Shown here: piece after piece, positions 42,488-51,891 of the stretch
Position numbering within the stretch: the stretch's first letter is position 1
Layout of the letters: each line of letters opens with the position of its first letter
The notes under the pieces: model-generated
Seen by the model: only the letters and a program-made list of their open reading frames with translations
Told to the model about the DNA's origin: nothing
The model's database searches: none
Program-made: the position numbers and the translations under genes
DNA from: Cyanobacteria bacterium FACHB-63
Lineage (GTDB): Bacteria > Cyanobacteriota > Cyanobacteriia > Leptolyngbyales > Leptolyngbyaceae
Length of the DNA: 60,080 nucleotides
Assembly (NCBI GenBank): GCA_014695255.1
Contig: JACJNX010000059.1
Location: 1 to 60,080 of the forward strand
Direction of reading: 5' to 3'

Positions 42488-45472
42488 TTAAACCTTGAGC
42501 TTTTGTTCTGTAAAAGAGATTATAAATTGAACCCCTGATTCAAGATTAAGGGTGATCTCCCCTCGCAATTGGCGAATCAACATGCAGACAAGCTGCAATC
42601 CCAGAGATTTGGTTTGGCGAAAATTGAGGTTCGGCGGAAAGCCGTGCCCATTATCTTGCACTATCAGTTGATAGCGGGTAAATTCACGTAAATCGTTGTA
42701 AAAATTTTCTTCAGCATGAAGCTGAACTGAAATAGTTCCTGTTTCTCCGGCGGGAAAAGCGTACTTAAGCGAGTTGGAAATAAGTTCATTAATAATTAGT
42801 CCGCAAGGGATCGCGGTATCGATACTTAACCGCACATCTTCAACATCAAGATGAAGCTGAATCGATCGAGCATTCGCTGAATAAGAGCGAAATAAAGCAT
42901 TCGTTAAACCATGAATATACTCTGAAAAATGAGTTTTCGCGAGATCCTCAGACTGGTAAAGCTTCTCGTGAATTAGCGCCATTGCACTCACTCGATTTTG
43001 ACTTTCTTTAAACACTTCAATGATTTGCTGGTCCTGAATATGTCCTGCTTGTAATTTGAGCAAACTAGAGACGACCTGGAGATTATTTTTGACGCGATGA
43101 TGAATCTCTTTCAGCATTACTTCTTTTTCTTGTAGCGATGCCCGAATTTGATTTTCTGCCCACTTACGTTCACTAATATCAACAACAGAACCGATCACCT
43201 CGATCGATTGATCGCTCAGCCATTTCATGCTGTCTCGCAGCCATCGGTAAGAGCCATCCTGATGTAGAAATCGATATTCGCAGGTAATTTCTCCGGCTTG
43301 TGGCAAATCACGCAAATGCTCTAGCACGAACGATCGATCTTCTGGGTGAATGTGATCGATCCAAAACTGCGGATCTTTGAGGTATTGCCAAACTTCATAT
43401 CCGAGTTGTTGAGTGATATTTTCACTGACAAATGTACAGGCGCGATGGCGATCAGGTTGACAAGTATAAATCACCGCAGGACTGGAAGAAAGCAGATATT
43501 TTAACCGAGCTTGAGTGGCGATTAAGGCTTTTTCTGAGTATTTGCGATCGGTAATATCGCGCTGTACGGCAACAAAATGGGTGACTTTTCCTTGCAAATT
43601 TGCGATCGGCACTACATTCAAATCCGCCCAATATTCGGAGCCATCTATGCGGTAATTCATCAGTTCAAATCGAATGGATCTGCCTTGGCTGAGTGCAGTT
43701 TTGATTCTTTTGAGCAGAGCATCACTGATTTTTTCACCTTTTCTTTCCCCTTGGCTGAGAATGGTGGCCGTTTCTCCGATGACTTCTTCAGCCGTATATC
43801 CTGTCATTCGCTCGAAGGCAGCGTTGACATATGTGATTTTCGGAGTTTCTAGATCTGCGTCGGTAATAATTACGGCATCATTCCCATTGACAACTACAGA
43901 TTCAAATAATTTCAGGCGTTCTTCTGCGGCTTGGCGTTCTTCTTGTGCCCGGACTTTTTGCAGCACGATCGAGAGATAATCGCCGAGTTCTTGAAGAATT
44001 TCAACTTCAGAGGAAGTCCAAGGCTTAGCATACGGAGCATTCAGCGCCAAAATACCGATTTCATGGGTGGAATGTTGGACGACCACCATCGCGATCGCAC
44101 GGGTTCTACGGCTCAGCATGTCGGCTGACATTGTTGCGAATGCGGGGTCAGACAGGATATCTTCCACAATCGCAGGTTCGCGTCGCTGCATCATCTCAAA
44201 ATAAAAGGGAGTCAGGTGGAATCTCTCCACTTCTCCTTGCATAGACGGCATCATTGGCGGTTGAACCGAGTAAATGACCTTGAATCGACGATTTTCGATT
44301 ATGCTATAAAGCACCCGCAAATCTGGAAACTGTTGAGCAGTTTGATCGATCGTCAGTTTGATTAATTCGTTGACTGATAATCCAGCCGCAACGCCTTGCG
44401 AAATTTGATTCAAAATTTGCAGGCAGCGTTGCTTTTCGCGCAGATTTTGCTCGATTAATCGTCGTTGTGAAACTTCTTTTTGCAGCTTTGCGTTGGCGGC
44501 TCTAAGTTCTACGGTTCGCAATTCGACGCGAATTTCCAGGTCTTGTTTGGTCTGCTGGAGTTCGATTTCAGCTTGGCGCTGGGCAGTGACATCAGTGGCA
44601 ACGCCGATCAGCCCAATCACTTCACCTTCTGTACTGCGAATCGGAGTGGCACGATTGTCATAAAACGCGCCGTCGAACTCCAAAACCGATCGATGTTCCT
44701 CACCCTGAAGAACACGATCGAAGTCTCGAATCACCTGCGGATGGTCGCGGTAAAATTCATAAATCGATTGCCCAACCAACCCCCCTGGCTGTACTCCAAA
44801 CGTTTCAAGCCCTTTACCTTCGCATAAAGTATAGACTCCGTTTTTATCGAGCGCGTAAAGAATTGTGGGAGTGTTAATGACAACGGTGCGTAACAGCTTT
44901 TCGCTGGCGACTAGGCTTTTCTGGGTGTGACTTTGCTCAGTAATGTCGCGCATGCTAATTACCCGACCCCAGAGTGTATTGTTGAACCGTAACGGCTTTG
45001 AAAATCGCTCTAGAACTCGCCCGTCTTTCAGATAAAGCAGAGCATGTCCCTCGATCGTGGGCTGTTCGGTTTCGAGTTGTATCTGCTGACGGAATGGATT
45101 TGGATCAACCAGCAGTTGAGCTATCTGCTCTATTAGGCGAATGTCTTCGCTCAGCACAGATGCTTCAATGTTCCACTGTTGGCGAAAGGTTTGATTGATG
45201 CTGAGGATTTTGCCCTGCGAATCGATTGCTAGAATTCCATCTGCGGCAGATTCGATCGTCATCTCTAGCAGCATTTTGGCGTTTTCTGCTTGCTGGCGAG
45301 CGGTGCGTTCCTGATAGAGTTCTTGCTGGAGGGCAGAAACCGTCGTTTTTAGATCTGCGAGGGCAGACTGAAGTTGTAAGTGGGTAGATGCTTCAGGATC
45401 AGAATCGCACTGACACCGACTGAGAAGCGCTTGAAGTTGAGCAATTCTGGGCAGTGCGTCATTCTCGTACAT
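42488..45472 (-). CDS. multi-PAS/GAF sensor histidine kinase, HisKA_2 type
   Basis: The 994-aa soluble sensor has an N-terminal coiled coil, PAS domains at about 70-180 and 185-300, a coiled-coil spacer, a GAF domain at about 350-505, PAS at about 520-640 and PAS at about 650-775. The transmitter is HisKA_2 (LKEIHHRVKNNLQVVSSL) with HATPase (NELISNSLKYAFPAGE; QDNGHGFP). No membrane segment is present. The signal cannot be told from sequence. It is the first gene of the three-gene operon 45472-40629. Confidence 0.92.
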   Translation of the reverse strand: MYENDALPRIAQLQALLSRCQCDSDPEASTHLQLQSALADLKTTVSALQQELYQERTARQQAENAKMLLEMTIESAADGILAIDSQGKILSINQTFRQQWNIEASVLSEDIRLIEQIAQLLVDPNPFRQQIQLETEQPTIEGHALLYLKDGRVLERFSKPLRFNNTLWGRVISMRDITEQSHTQKSLVASEKLLRTVVINTPTILYALDKNGVYTLCEGKGLETFGVQPGGLVGQSIYEFYRDHPQVIRDFDRVLQGEEHRSVLEFDGAFYDNRATPIRSTEGEVIGLIGVATDVTAQRQAEIELQQTKQDLEIRVELRTVELRAANAKLQKEVSQRRLIEQNLREKQRCLQILNQISQGVAAGLSVNELIKLTIDQTAQQFPDLRVLYSIIENRRFKVIYSVQPPMMPSMQGEVERFHLTPFYFEMMQRREPAIVEDILSDPAFATMSADMLSRRTRAIAMVVVQHSTHEIGILALNAPYAKPWTSSEVEILQELGDYLSIVLQKVRAQEERQAAEERLKLFESVVVNGNDAVIITDADLETPKITYVNAAFERMTGYTAEEVIGETATILSQGERKGEKISDALLKRIKTALSQGRSIRFELMNYRIDGSEYWADLNVVPIANLQGKVTHFVAVQRDITDRKYSEKALIATQARLKYLLSSSPAVIYTCQPDRHRACTFVSENITQQLGYEVWQYLKDPQFWIDHIHPEDRSFVLEHLRDLPQAGEITCEYRFLHQDGSYRWLRDSMKWLSDQSIEVIGSVVDISERKWAENQIRASLQEKEVMLKEIHHRVKNNLQVVSSLLKLQAGHIQDQQIIEVFKESQNRVSAMALIHEKLYQSEDLAKTHFSEYIHGLTNALFRSYSANARSIQLHLDVEDVRLSIDTAIPCGLIINELISNSLKYAFPAGETGTISVQLHAEENFYNDLREFTRYQLIVQDNGHGFPPNLNFRQTKSLGLQLVCMLIRQLRGEITLNLESGVQFIISFTEQKLKV

Positions 45473-45671
45473 TGATCGTCATTAAGAGTAGGAAAACCGA
45501 ATGATTGGGATTGTGACCTAGGGTTTACGGTTCTCGTATATTCCCTTTCGTCCCGAATATAAGCGTATTATTCCCTAGGTGATAGGATCTGAATCGAAAT
45601 CTTTCATAAGGCTTCCGCAATTCTTCATCCGCTTTGATTCGCTTATTTTGCTCTTTTCCCTACATTCTCGG

Positions 45672-46967
45672 ATGCAAACTGTTCTTCAAACGCTCTCAAC
45701 CACGATCGCACCCGCAGAAATACGGACGTGGGATGCTCTATCTGATTTTCAACAAGCGCAGCTAACCCGATCGATTCGTCATCCTGATCGAATCGTGTGG
45801 GTGACTCCGACTTCGATCGAGGAATTAAGCACGATCGTTGCCTGTGCTCATCGCAATCAATGGCGCATTCTTCCTTGTGGTCATGCGAGTAAGTTGCACT
45901 GGGGCGGCATGATTGATGCGGTAACACTGGTGGTGAGTACGGAAAAGCTCGATCGCTTGGTTGAACATGCTGAAGGAGATTTAACCGTGACGGCTGAAGC
46001 GGGAATTTCCTTTGCCAAGCTGCAATCGATCGTCGGCGAAGTGGGGCAATTCTGCGCGATCGACCCAACAGGGCGCAATCGGGCAACGTTGGGCGGGGTG
46101 ATTGCAACGGCGGATACTGGATCGCTGCGGCATCGCTACAACAGTGTGCGGGATATGCTGCTCGGTGTGACGTTTGTGCGCTGTGATGGTGAGATCGTCA
46201 AAGCGGGCGGACGAGTGGTGAAAAACGTTGCGGGCTACGATTTGATGAAGCTGCTCACTGGATCGTATGGAACGCTAGGGATTTTGGTGCAGGCAACAGT
46301 GCGGGTATATCCGATTCCGCCTGTTTCTCGATCAATGATTCTCAGTGGCGATCCAGTTGCGTTAGAGAAAGCGACACAAACCTTATTAAGTTCAGCATTA
46401 ACGCCTGTGAGTATAGATTTGCTGTCGAATGCAATCACTACAGCGTTAGGATTCGCGAATGCTCCAAGTTTGTTAGTCCGATTCCAGAGCATTGCGGAAA
46501 GCGTTGATCAACAAATTGAACGATTTACTGAAGTTGGAAAAACGCTGAATTTAAGCGTTTCTGAACCCGCAGACTCGGATCTGTGGCAGCAGTTGACAGA
46601 ACAAATCAATTTATCTGCCCAAAGTGACCAGATCATTTGCAAAATAGGAGTAAAGCCGTCTGAAGCAGTGTCAGTTCTGAATCAGATTTCTGCACTTTTA
46701 CCGACTGCGGAAGTATTGATTCACGCTGGGAGCGGCATCGGGCGATTGAGCGTCAAAGAGGCGCGATCGACGCAACTTTTAGAAGCACGATCGATCTGTG
46801 AAACCACAGGCGGATATCTTTCTGTGCTGCAAGCCTCGATCGAATTCAAACAACAGCTTGAAGTGTGGGGCTATTCTGGCAATGCGCTCGACTGGATGAA
46901 GCGTATTAAAGCGCAATTTGATCCTCAAACTCTGTTTAGTCCTCACCGTTTTGTAGGCGGAATTTAA
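45672..46967 (+). CDS. glcE: glycolate dehydrogenase subunit GlcE
   Basis: The start at ATG 45672 gives 431 aa (the frame from 45579 adds unlikely residues). It is an FAD-binding oxidoreductase of the GlcD/GlcE type: VWVTPTSIEELSTIVACAHR, LPCGHASKLHWGG, TAEAGISFAKLQSIVGE, GRNRATLGGVIATADTG and KAGGRVVKNVAGYDLMKLL. GlcE works with GlcD and GlcF to oxidise photorespiratory glycolate to glyoxylate. The glcD gene is not in the window. Only 3 bp separate it from glcF. Confidence 0.92.
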   Translation: MQTVLQTLSTTIAPAEIRTWDALSDFQQAQLTRSIRHPDRIVWVTPTSIEELSTIVACAHRNQWRILPCGHASKLHWGGMIDAVTLVVSTEKLDRLVEHAEGDLTVTAEAGISFAKLQSIVGEVGQFCAIDPTGRNRATLGGVIATADTGSLRHRYNSVRDMLLGVTFVRCDGEIVKAGGRVVKNVAGYDLMKLLTGSYGTLGILVQATVRVYPIPPVSRSMILSGDPVALEKATQTLLSSALTPVSIDLLSNAITTALGFANAPSLLVRFQSIAESVDQQIERFTEVGKTLNLSVSEPADSDLWQQLTEQINLSAQSDQIICKIGVKPSEAVSVLNQISALLPTAEVLIHAGSGIGRLSVKEARSTQLLEARSICETTGGYLSVLQASIEFKQQLEVWGYSGNALDWMKRIKAQFDPQTLFSPHRFVGGI

Positions 46968-46970
46968 AAA

Positions 46971-48314
46971 ATGCAAACCTCTGATCCTGTCACAAATCCC
47001 GGTTTTGATGCCCAAAATCCCCCCGATCCAAAGCTGATCGATTCTTGTGTCCATTGCGGTTTCTGTTTATCGACCTGTCCGAGTTATCGCGTCATCGGTA
47101 AAGAAATGGATTCGCCGCGAGGACGGATTTACCTGATGGACGGCATTAATGAAGGTGAAATTCCGCTCAATGCCACGACAGTGCAGCATTTTGATTCTTG
47201 CTTAGGGTGTCTTGCCTGTGTCACGACTTGTCCCTCTGGAGTGCAGTACGACAAGTTAATTGCTGCAACCCGTCCACAAATTGAACGCAAAGAGCCGCGA
47301 TCGATCCCTCAAAAGCTCTTACGCCAGTTTATTTTCTCGGTGTTTCCTTATCCGAATCGGATGCGGGCATTGTTGCGACCGTTGGGACTGTATCAGAAGT
47401 CGGGATTGCAGAAAGTAGTGCGATCGATGGGATTTTTGAGTGCGATCGCGCCGCAATTATCTGCAATGGAAGCAATCTTACCAGAGATTCCTGCTAAAGC
47501 CTTTACTGATTCCATTCCGGCGCTGATTCCTGCCCAAGGTGAAAAGCGGTATCGAGTGGGGATGCTTCTGGGTTGTGTGCAGCGTTTGTTTAATCCAGAC
47601 GTGAATGATGCAACGGTTCGAGTCCTAACGGCGAACGGTTGTGAAGTCGTTGTACCACAGGTTCAAGGTTGCTGTGGGGCATTGTCGCATCACCAGGGAC
47701 AAGAAGAGGAAGCAAAACAATTTGCGCGGCGAATGATTGATACGTTTGCCGATACCGGAGTCGATGCAATCTTGGTCAATGCTTCCGGGTGTGGTCATAC
47801 GATGAAAGAATACGGTCATCTATTGCAGGATGATCCGAACTATTGCACTAAAGCAGAAGCCTTTGTTCGCAAGGTAAAAGATGTGCAAGAGTTTCTGGCT
47901 GAAGTTGGGCTAACTGCACCGTTGTCCCCGTTGCAAGATCAACCTTTAACGCTGGTTTATCAAGATGCGTGTCATATGCTGCATGGTCAGAAAATCAGTG
48001 TTCAACCGCGTCAATTGTTGCGGAAAATTCCAGGAGTCCAATTACGTGAACCTGTAGATGCAGCATTATGCTGTGGCAGTGCGGGAATTTATAACATTCT
48101 TCAGCCAGAAGTGGCGAATGAGTTAGGGCAGCAGAAAGTGGAGAACTTAACCAATACCGGAGCAGAGATCATTGCCTCTGCGAACATTGGTTGCTATGTG
48201 CAAATTTCTCGACACCTGAAGCTGCAAGATAAATCCATTCCAGTGTTGCACCCGATGCAATTGTTGGATTATTCGATTCGCGGGATTCGGTTGAAGGATC
48301 TACAAACTCTTTAA
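46971..48314 (+). CDS. glcF: glycolate dehydrogenase iron-sulfur subunit GlcF
   Basis: The 447-aa protein has two 4Fe-4S binding motifs, SCVHCGFCLSTCPSYR and SCLGCLACVTTCPSGV, and two C-terminal CCG domains (VQGCCGALSHHQGQ, AALCCGSAGIYNILQPE) that bind further iron-sulfur centres or act in electron transfer. It passes electrons from glycolate to a membrane acceptor. It is co-transcribed with glcE. Confidence 0.95.
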   Translation: MQTSDPVTNPGFDAQNPPDPKLIDSCVHCGFCLSTCPSYRVIGKEMDSPRGRIYLMDGINEGEIPLNATTVQHFDSCLGCLACVTTCPSGVQYDKLIAATRPQIERKEPRSIPQKLLRQFIFSVFPYPNRMRALLRPLGLYQKSGLQKVVRSMGFLSAIAPQLSAMEAILPEIPAKAFTDSIPALIPAQGEKRYRVGMLLGCVQRLFNPDVNDATVRVLTANGCEVVVPQVQGCCGALSHHQGQEEEAKQFARRMIDTFADTGVDAILVNASGCGHTMKEYGHLLQDDPNYCTKAEAFVRKVKDVQEFLAEVGLTAPLSPLQDQPLTLVYQDACHMLHGQKISVQPRQLLRKIPGVQLREPVDAALCCGSAGIYNILQPEVANELGQQKVENLTNTGAEIIASANIGCYVQISRHLKLQDKSIPVLHPMQLLDYSIRGIRLKDLQTL

Positions 48315-48715
48315 TAGCTTGTTGTAATTGCTAGGTGAGCCAATCCAGAACCCTACGATCGTCTCTGGATCTTTCATTACTTCTATAGACTGACAACCGA
48401 TTCTTGCTCTCATCGAGCCGATCGGTTGAGTCATACTGAGCTGCTTGAACTCTAGGCCTTGAACTCTAGGCCTTGAACTCTAAGCCTTGAACTCTGAACC
48501 TTGATTTCACAGACTGCTTAGAGTCTTATCAGAGTCTTAATTTTTTACATTTAGGCCTGCTTAGGGCGGATTTGGCTTACCGCAGTTAAAGCCAATCGTC
48601 TCTGCCTAAATAGTGAACTTTTCTGAAGCATTTGTCAGAATCAGTCCCAAGACATACTTACAATAAGTCTCGAATTCTTTTTGTTCTCTTCAGAATCATT
48701 AGGAAAAATTAAGAT
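48315..48715. other. 401-bp intergenic region upstream of psaL
   Basis: It holds the 14-bp tandem repeat at 48445-48500 and otherwise AT-rich DNA, including the region where psaL promoter elements should lie. I looked for psaI, which often accompanies psaL, and did not find it here. Confidence 0.5.
48445..48500. repeat. 14-bp tandem repeat, four units, upstream of psaL
   Basis: TTGAACTCTAGGCC is repeated twice exactly (48445-48472), followed by TTGAACTCTAAGCC and TTGAACTCTGAACC. Fourteen is twice seven, in line with short tandem repeats common in filamentous cyanobacteria. It ends 215 bp before psaL. Confidence 0.8.
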
Positions 48716-49183
48716 ATGGCTGACGAGCTTATCAAACCCTATAACGGCGATCCGTTTGCCGGACACCTCTCGACCCCTATCAGTGATTCTGCCTTCACCC
48801 GCGCCTTCATTGGCAACCTACCCGCTTACCGCAAAGGGCTTTCTCCCTTGCTGCGCGGACTGGAAATCGGAATGGCACATGGTTACTTCTTGGTTGGTCC
48901 TTGGACATTGCTCGGACCGTTGCGGGATTCACAAGAAGCCGCGATCGGTGGACTCATCTCCGCTGTCGCACTCATCTTGATTGCAACCGCTTGTCTTTCG
49001 ATCTACGGTTTAGCAACCTTCCAAGGAGAAAAACCCTCCTCGGATTCGCTGCAAACCTCCGAAGGTTGGAGCCAATTTACAGGCGGATTCTTCGTTGGTG
49101 CAACCGGTGGCGCATTCGTCGCTTACCTGCTGATCGCCAACTTCTCGATCGTAGACAAGATCTTTACAGGCGCATTCAACTGA
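48716..49183 (+). CDS. psaL: photosystem I reaction centre subunit XI (PsaL)
   Basis: PsaL holds photosystem I monomers together as trimers or tetramers. The 155-aa protein has the conserved N-terminus [10 protein letters not shown]-like segment ([20 protein letters not shown]), [20 protein letters not shown], a first helix with [20 protein letters not shown], and two more helices ([20 protein letters not shown] and [19 protein letters not shown]). The C-terminal extension after the last helix is short. A terminator follows at 49213. Confidence 0.96.
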   Translation: MADELIKPYNGDPFAGHLSTPISDSAFTRAFIGNLPAYRKGLSPLLRGLEIGMAHGYFLVGPWTLLGPLRDSQEAAIGGLISAVALILIATACLSIYGLATFQGEKPSSDSLQTSEGWSQFTGGFFVGATGGAFVAYLLIANFSIVDKIFTGAFN

Positions 49184-49212
49184 ATCCGGTTGAACTGAAA
49201 TTTCTTGCCAAC

Positions 49213-49241
49213 AGGCTCGATCGTCATATCGAGCCTTTTTT
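49213..49241 (+). terminator. rho-independent terminator after psaL
   Basis: AGGCTCGAT, loop CGTCAT, ATCGAGCCT, then a T-run to 49241. Confidence 0.88.
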
Positions 49242-49329
49242 ATATTTTTGCGGCGAACTCAGCACAAACGGATAAAATCGCCAAAAGTGGGTTGACATGA
49301 AGTACCCTATTAACTGCAAAACGTGGTAA

Positions 49330-51333
49330 ATGCCCTCCCGACCTATGCCCGAACCACAAACCTGGGAATTTTTGATACAGCTAGACGGCGATCGAGCTTG
49401 GCTTCCGTTGGACACTTCCGAAATTCTGGAAGGTCGGTATCGCATTGCCGCAAAATCAGGCTATAAAAACGCGCCCGTCGAAGTTCGCATTCAATATGAC
49501 GCGATCGACGAAGTTCCACCCAAGCGCCGCTCTCAAACCCGAACCTATCAAACCAATCCAAGCGGCTTAATGGCGGTGATTCCCTTCACGCATCTCCAGT
49601 CTGGGATTTGGGAGTTTCACTGTTCACCCCAAGAAGGCAGTCCGCAGTCGCTGCGGTTTCGGGTGTTGTCACTTGAGTCGGACACGATAGATGATTGGAG
49701 TCCAGTTTGGGATATTGAAGAGTTTGAAGCGATCGGGGTTGAGCCAGTAGAAGCAAAGGCAATCGAAGCCGATCGTCCGTTGGTTGAGGAAGCGTTAAAA
49801 GCAGAACCAGAGCGCGTCTCAGTCGAGGAGATTTTGCAGCAGGCAGAGCAGGAATCGACCACGATCGCAGACGAAATCTTGACCGAATACGGCTTAATCG
49901 CAGAAACACCGTATCCAGATTACAGTTTGCCAGAGACAGTCGTTGCAGCAGCACCACTGGTTGCGATCGATCTCGCTCAAAATACTTATATTGCTCGTTG
50001 GGGCGATTCTTTGAGCATTACTGGACAAATTACTTCGGCTCAAACGACGCATTTCGATGCAGAATTGCGGATTTGCCTACGCGATCCCCAAACTTCTGAA
50101 CTATTGTTAGAAACTTGCAGAACGTTGGATCAAGCCGCGTTACCGTTTGAATTGTCTTATCAGGTCACGCTACCTGCTGGACTTGAGACGCAGCTAGTGT
50201 TGGGAGAGATTACGCTACACGATCCCAAAGTTGAGGGACATCCGATCGTTGCAACCGAATTCTTTACGCTGCTAGCAGAGCTTGATCAGCTACTTGAAGC
50301 GATGTATCAGGCGAAGGAAGGCGATCGGGCAATGGCGGAAGATATGTTAGATTTGCCTGCTCCTCAGTCTGCGGTGCAGCCACCGCTCAATCTTGCTTTT
50401 CTCGACTTTGTTGCGGCTCCAAAAGATCCTGAAGCGGTGAACTTCACGCCAAAAGAAACGCAAGCACTTCCGCCGCAACTGCATCCACCGAGTCCGTACC
50501 GCCGCAAATCGCTGAATCTACCCAACTTCGGCATTCAGCCCGATGGAGCCATTCCTGAATACGCTCCCCCAGAAGCGACTCAGCTAGAAATTCCACTATC
50601 TGAGATTTCTGTGTCTGAGATTTCAGTATCTGAGATTTCAGTATCTGAGATTCCTGCGTCCGAGGTTTCTGAACTGACTGAACCGCTAATCGAAACCCCC
50701 GAAGAACCTACCGAAGAAGCTTTGCTCGATCGGCTTACCCCGGTTGAAGAACCCGAAGCAAGCGAACTCAAGGTTCAAGCCGACGATCGAGAGATCACTC
50801 CCTTAGAAGCGCCTGAACTTCAGGCTGAACCATCGAGCAGCGAAGTGGTAGTCGATGACGAGCCGATCTTGCCGTTCGCTGAATTAATCGTGTCGCGTCG
50901 TCAAAATAAGGGACAGTCCGATCGCGCTCAAAATCCTTTACTGCTGCCGGAGCATGAATCTGTTCCTGATCCGATCGTGACGATCGCAGAAGATGAACTA
51001 ACCGGAGGCAAAACGACGACAGTTCGGATCAAGCTGCCGGACATTGTGCCGAAAATCTACGTCAAACTGTGGGTGAGCGATCGACAAAGCCGCTCTATGA
51101 TTGAGCCGTCGCGCTGGATCATCGACTTTAAACCGGATGGACACGGGAATTTAGAAGCAACAACCGAGGTAAAAGTCCCATTTGAGAGCGTAGAGATTCA
51201 GATCGAGGCGATCGCGATAGAAGTGATGACCAATCGTGAAAGCCATAAAGTGACCGTCGATCGACGAGTCACTCCGGAAGAACTTCCTGACTTATGGATT
51301 GATCCACTTGATGATTCGATTGTTTCGTACTGA
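49330..51333 (+). CDS. large cyanobacterial protein of unknown function
   Basis: The 667-aa acidic protein has no signal peptide. Residues 6-115 form a beta-rich domain (WEFLIQLDGDRAWLPLDTSE; SGIWEFHCSPQEGSPQSLRF). Another beta domain at about 215-320 starts IARWGDSLSITGQITSAQ. A disordered, Glu/Pro-rich part follows, with four to five repeats of SEISV at about 417-440. The C-terminal domain (about 555-660) has TVRIKLPDIVPKIYVKLWVS and resembles Ig-like beta sandwiches. I know no function. A start at ATG 49345 is also possible. Its end overlaps the GNAT gene by 23 bp. Confidence 0.8.
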   Translation: MPSRPMPEPQTWEFLIQLDGDRAWLPLDTSEILEGRYRIAAKSGYKNAPVEVRIQYDAIDEVPPKRRSQTRTYQTNPSGLMAVIPFTHLQSGIWEFHCSPQEGSPQSLRFRVLSLESDTIDDWSPVWDIEEFEAIGVEPVEAKAIEADRPLVEEALKAEPERVSVEEILQQAEQESTTIADEILTEYGLIAETPYPDYSLPETVVAAAPLVAIDLAQNTYIARWGDSLSITGQITSAQTTHFDAELRICLRDPQTSELLLETCRTLDQAALPFELSYQVTLPAGLETQLVLGEITLHDPKVEGHPIVATEFFTLLAELDQLLEAMYQAKEGDRAMAEDMLDLPAPQSAVQPPLNLAFLDFVAAPKDPEAVNFTPKETQALPPQLHPPSPYRRKSLNLPNFGIQPDGAIPEYAPPEATQLEIPLSEISVSEISVSEISVSEIPASEVSELTEPLIETPEEPTEEALLDRLTPVEEPEASELKVQADDREITPLEAPELQAEPSSSEVVVDDEPILPFAELIVSRRQNKGQSDRAQNPLLLPEHESVPDPIVTIAEDELTGGKTTTVRIKLPDIVPKIYVKLWVSDRQSRSMIEPSRWIIDFKPDGHGNLEATTEVKVPFESVEIQIEAIAIEVMTNRESHKVTVDRRVTPEELPDLWIDPLDDSIVSY

Positions 51334-51787
51334 AGATGCTGAACAAATCGCTCAGCTATTTCACGATACGGTTCGTGAGGTGAATGTGCGCGATTATTCG
51401 ATCGCTCAAGTACAAGCCTGGTCGCCGGATGATCTACATTTTCGAGATTGGGTGGCAGTGTGTTCTAGTCGCTTTACTTATGTTGCAGAGGAAGCAGGGC
51501 TGATTCTGGGGTTTGGTGAACTAGAAGCCAATGGGCACATTGATTGTTTTTACTGCCACAAAGACTATCAGCGACAAGGGATTGGACGGGCAATTTACCA
51601 AGCCATCGAAGCAAAAGCCAGAGAATTAGAACTCGATCGCCTCTTTACCGAAGCGAGCATCACTGCAAAACCGTTTTTTCAGAAGGTGGGCTTTACTATG
51701 ATTGCAGAGCAACAGGTTCTTCGTCAGGGTGAAACCTTTACAAACTATCGTATGGAGAAAAAGCTGAAAGTTGAGCGATCGACCTAA
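51311..51787 (+). CDS. GNAT-family N-acetyltransferase
   Basis: The 158-aa protein from ATG 51311 (a TTG at 51299 is weaker) begins IRLFRTEDAEQIAQLFHDTV. It contains the acetyl-CoA binding motif YQRQGIGRAIYQAIEAKA (R/Q-x-x-G-x-G/A) and the late motif TAKPFFQKVGFTMI. It is like YafP-type acetyltransferases; the substrate is unknown. The overlap with the preceding gene suggests coupled translation. Confidence 0.88.
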   Translation: MIRLFRTEDAEQIAQLFHDTVREVNVRDYSIAQVQAWSPDDLHFRDWVAVCSSRFTYVAEEAGLILGFGELEANGHIDCFYCHKDYQRQGIGRAIYQAIEAKARELELDRLFTEASITAKPFFQKVGFTMIAEQQVLRQGETFTNYRMEKKLKVERST

Positions 51788-51891
51788 GCTGTAGATCTTT
51801 TTAGCAAATTCGCTCATCTTACGATTACACTCAATATACGAGTGCTGGTGTACTTTCGTGCATCCGTACTGTGCGTTCTGCAATTGCCGCG

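Noticed and set aside
48315-48715. psaI gene upstream of psaL
   Set aside because: No short hydrophobic ORF resembling PsaI was found in either strand of this gap.
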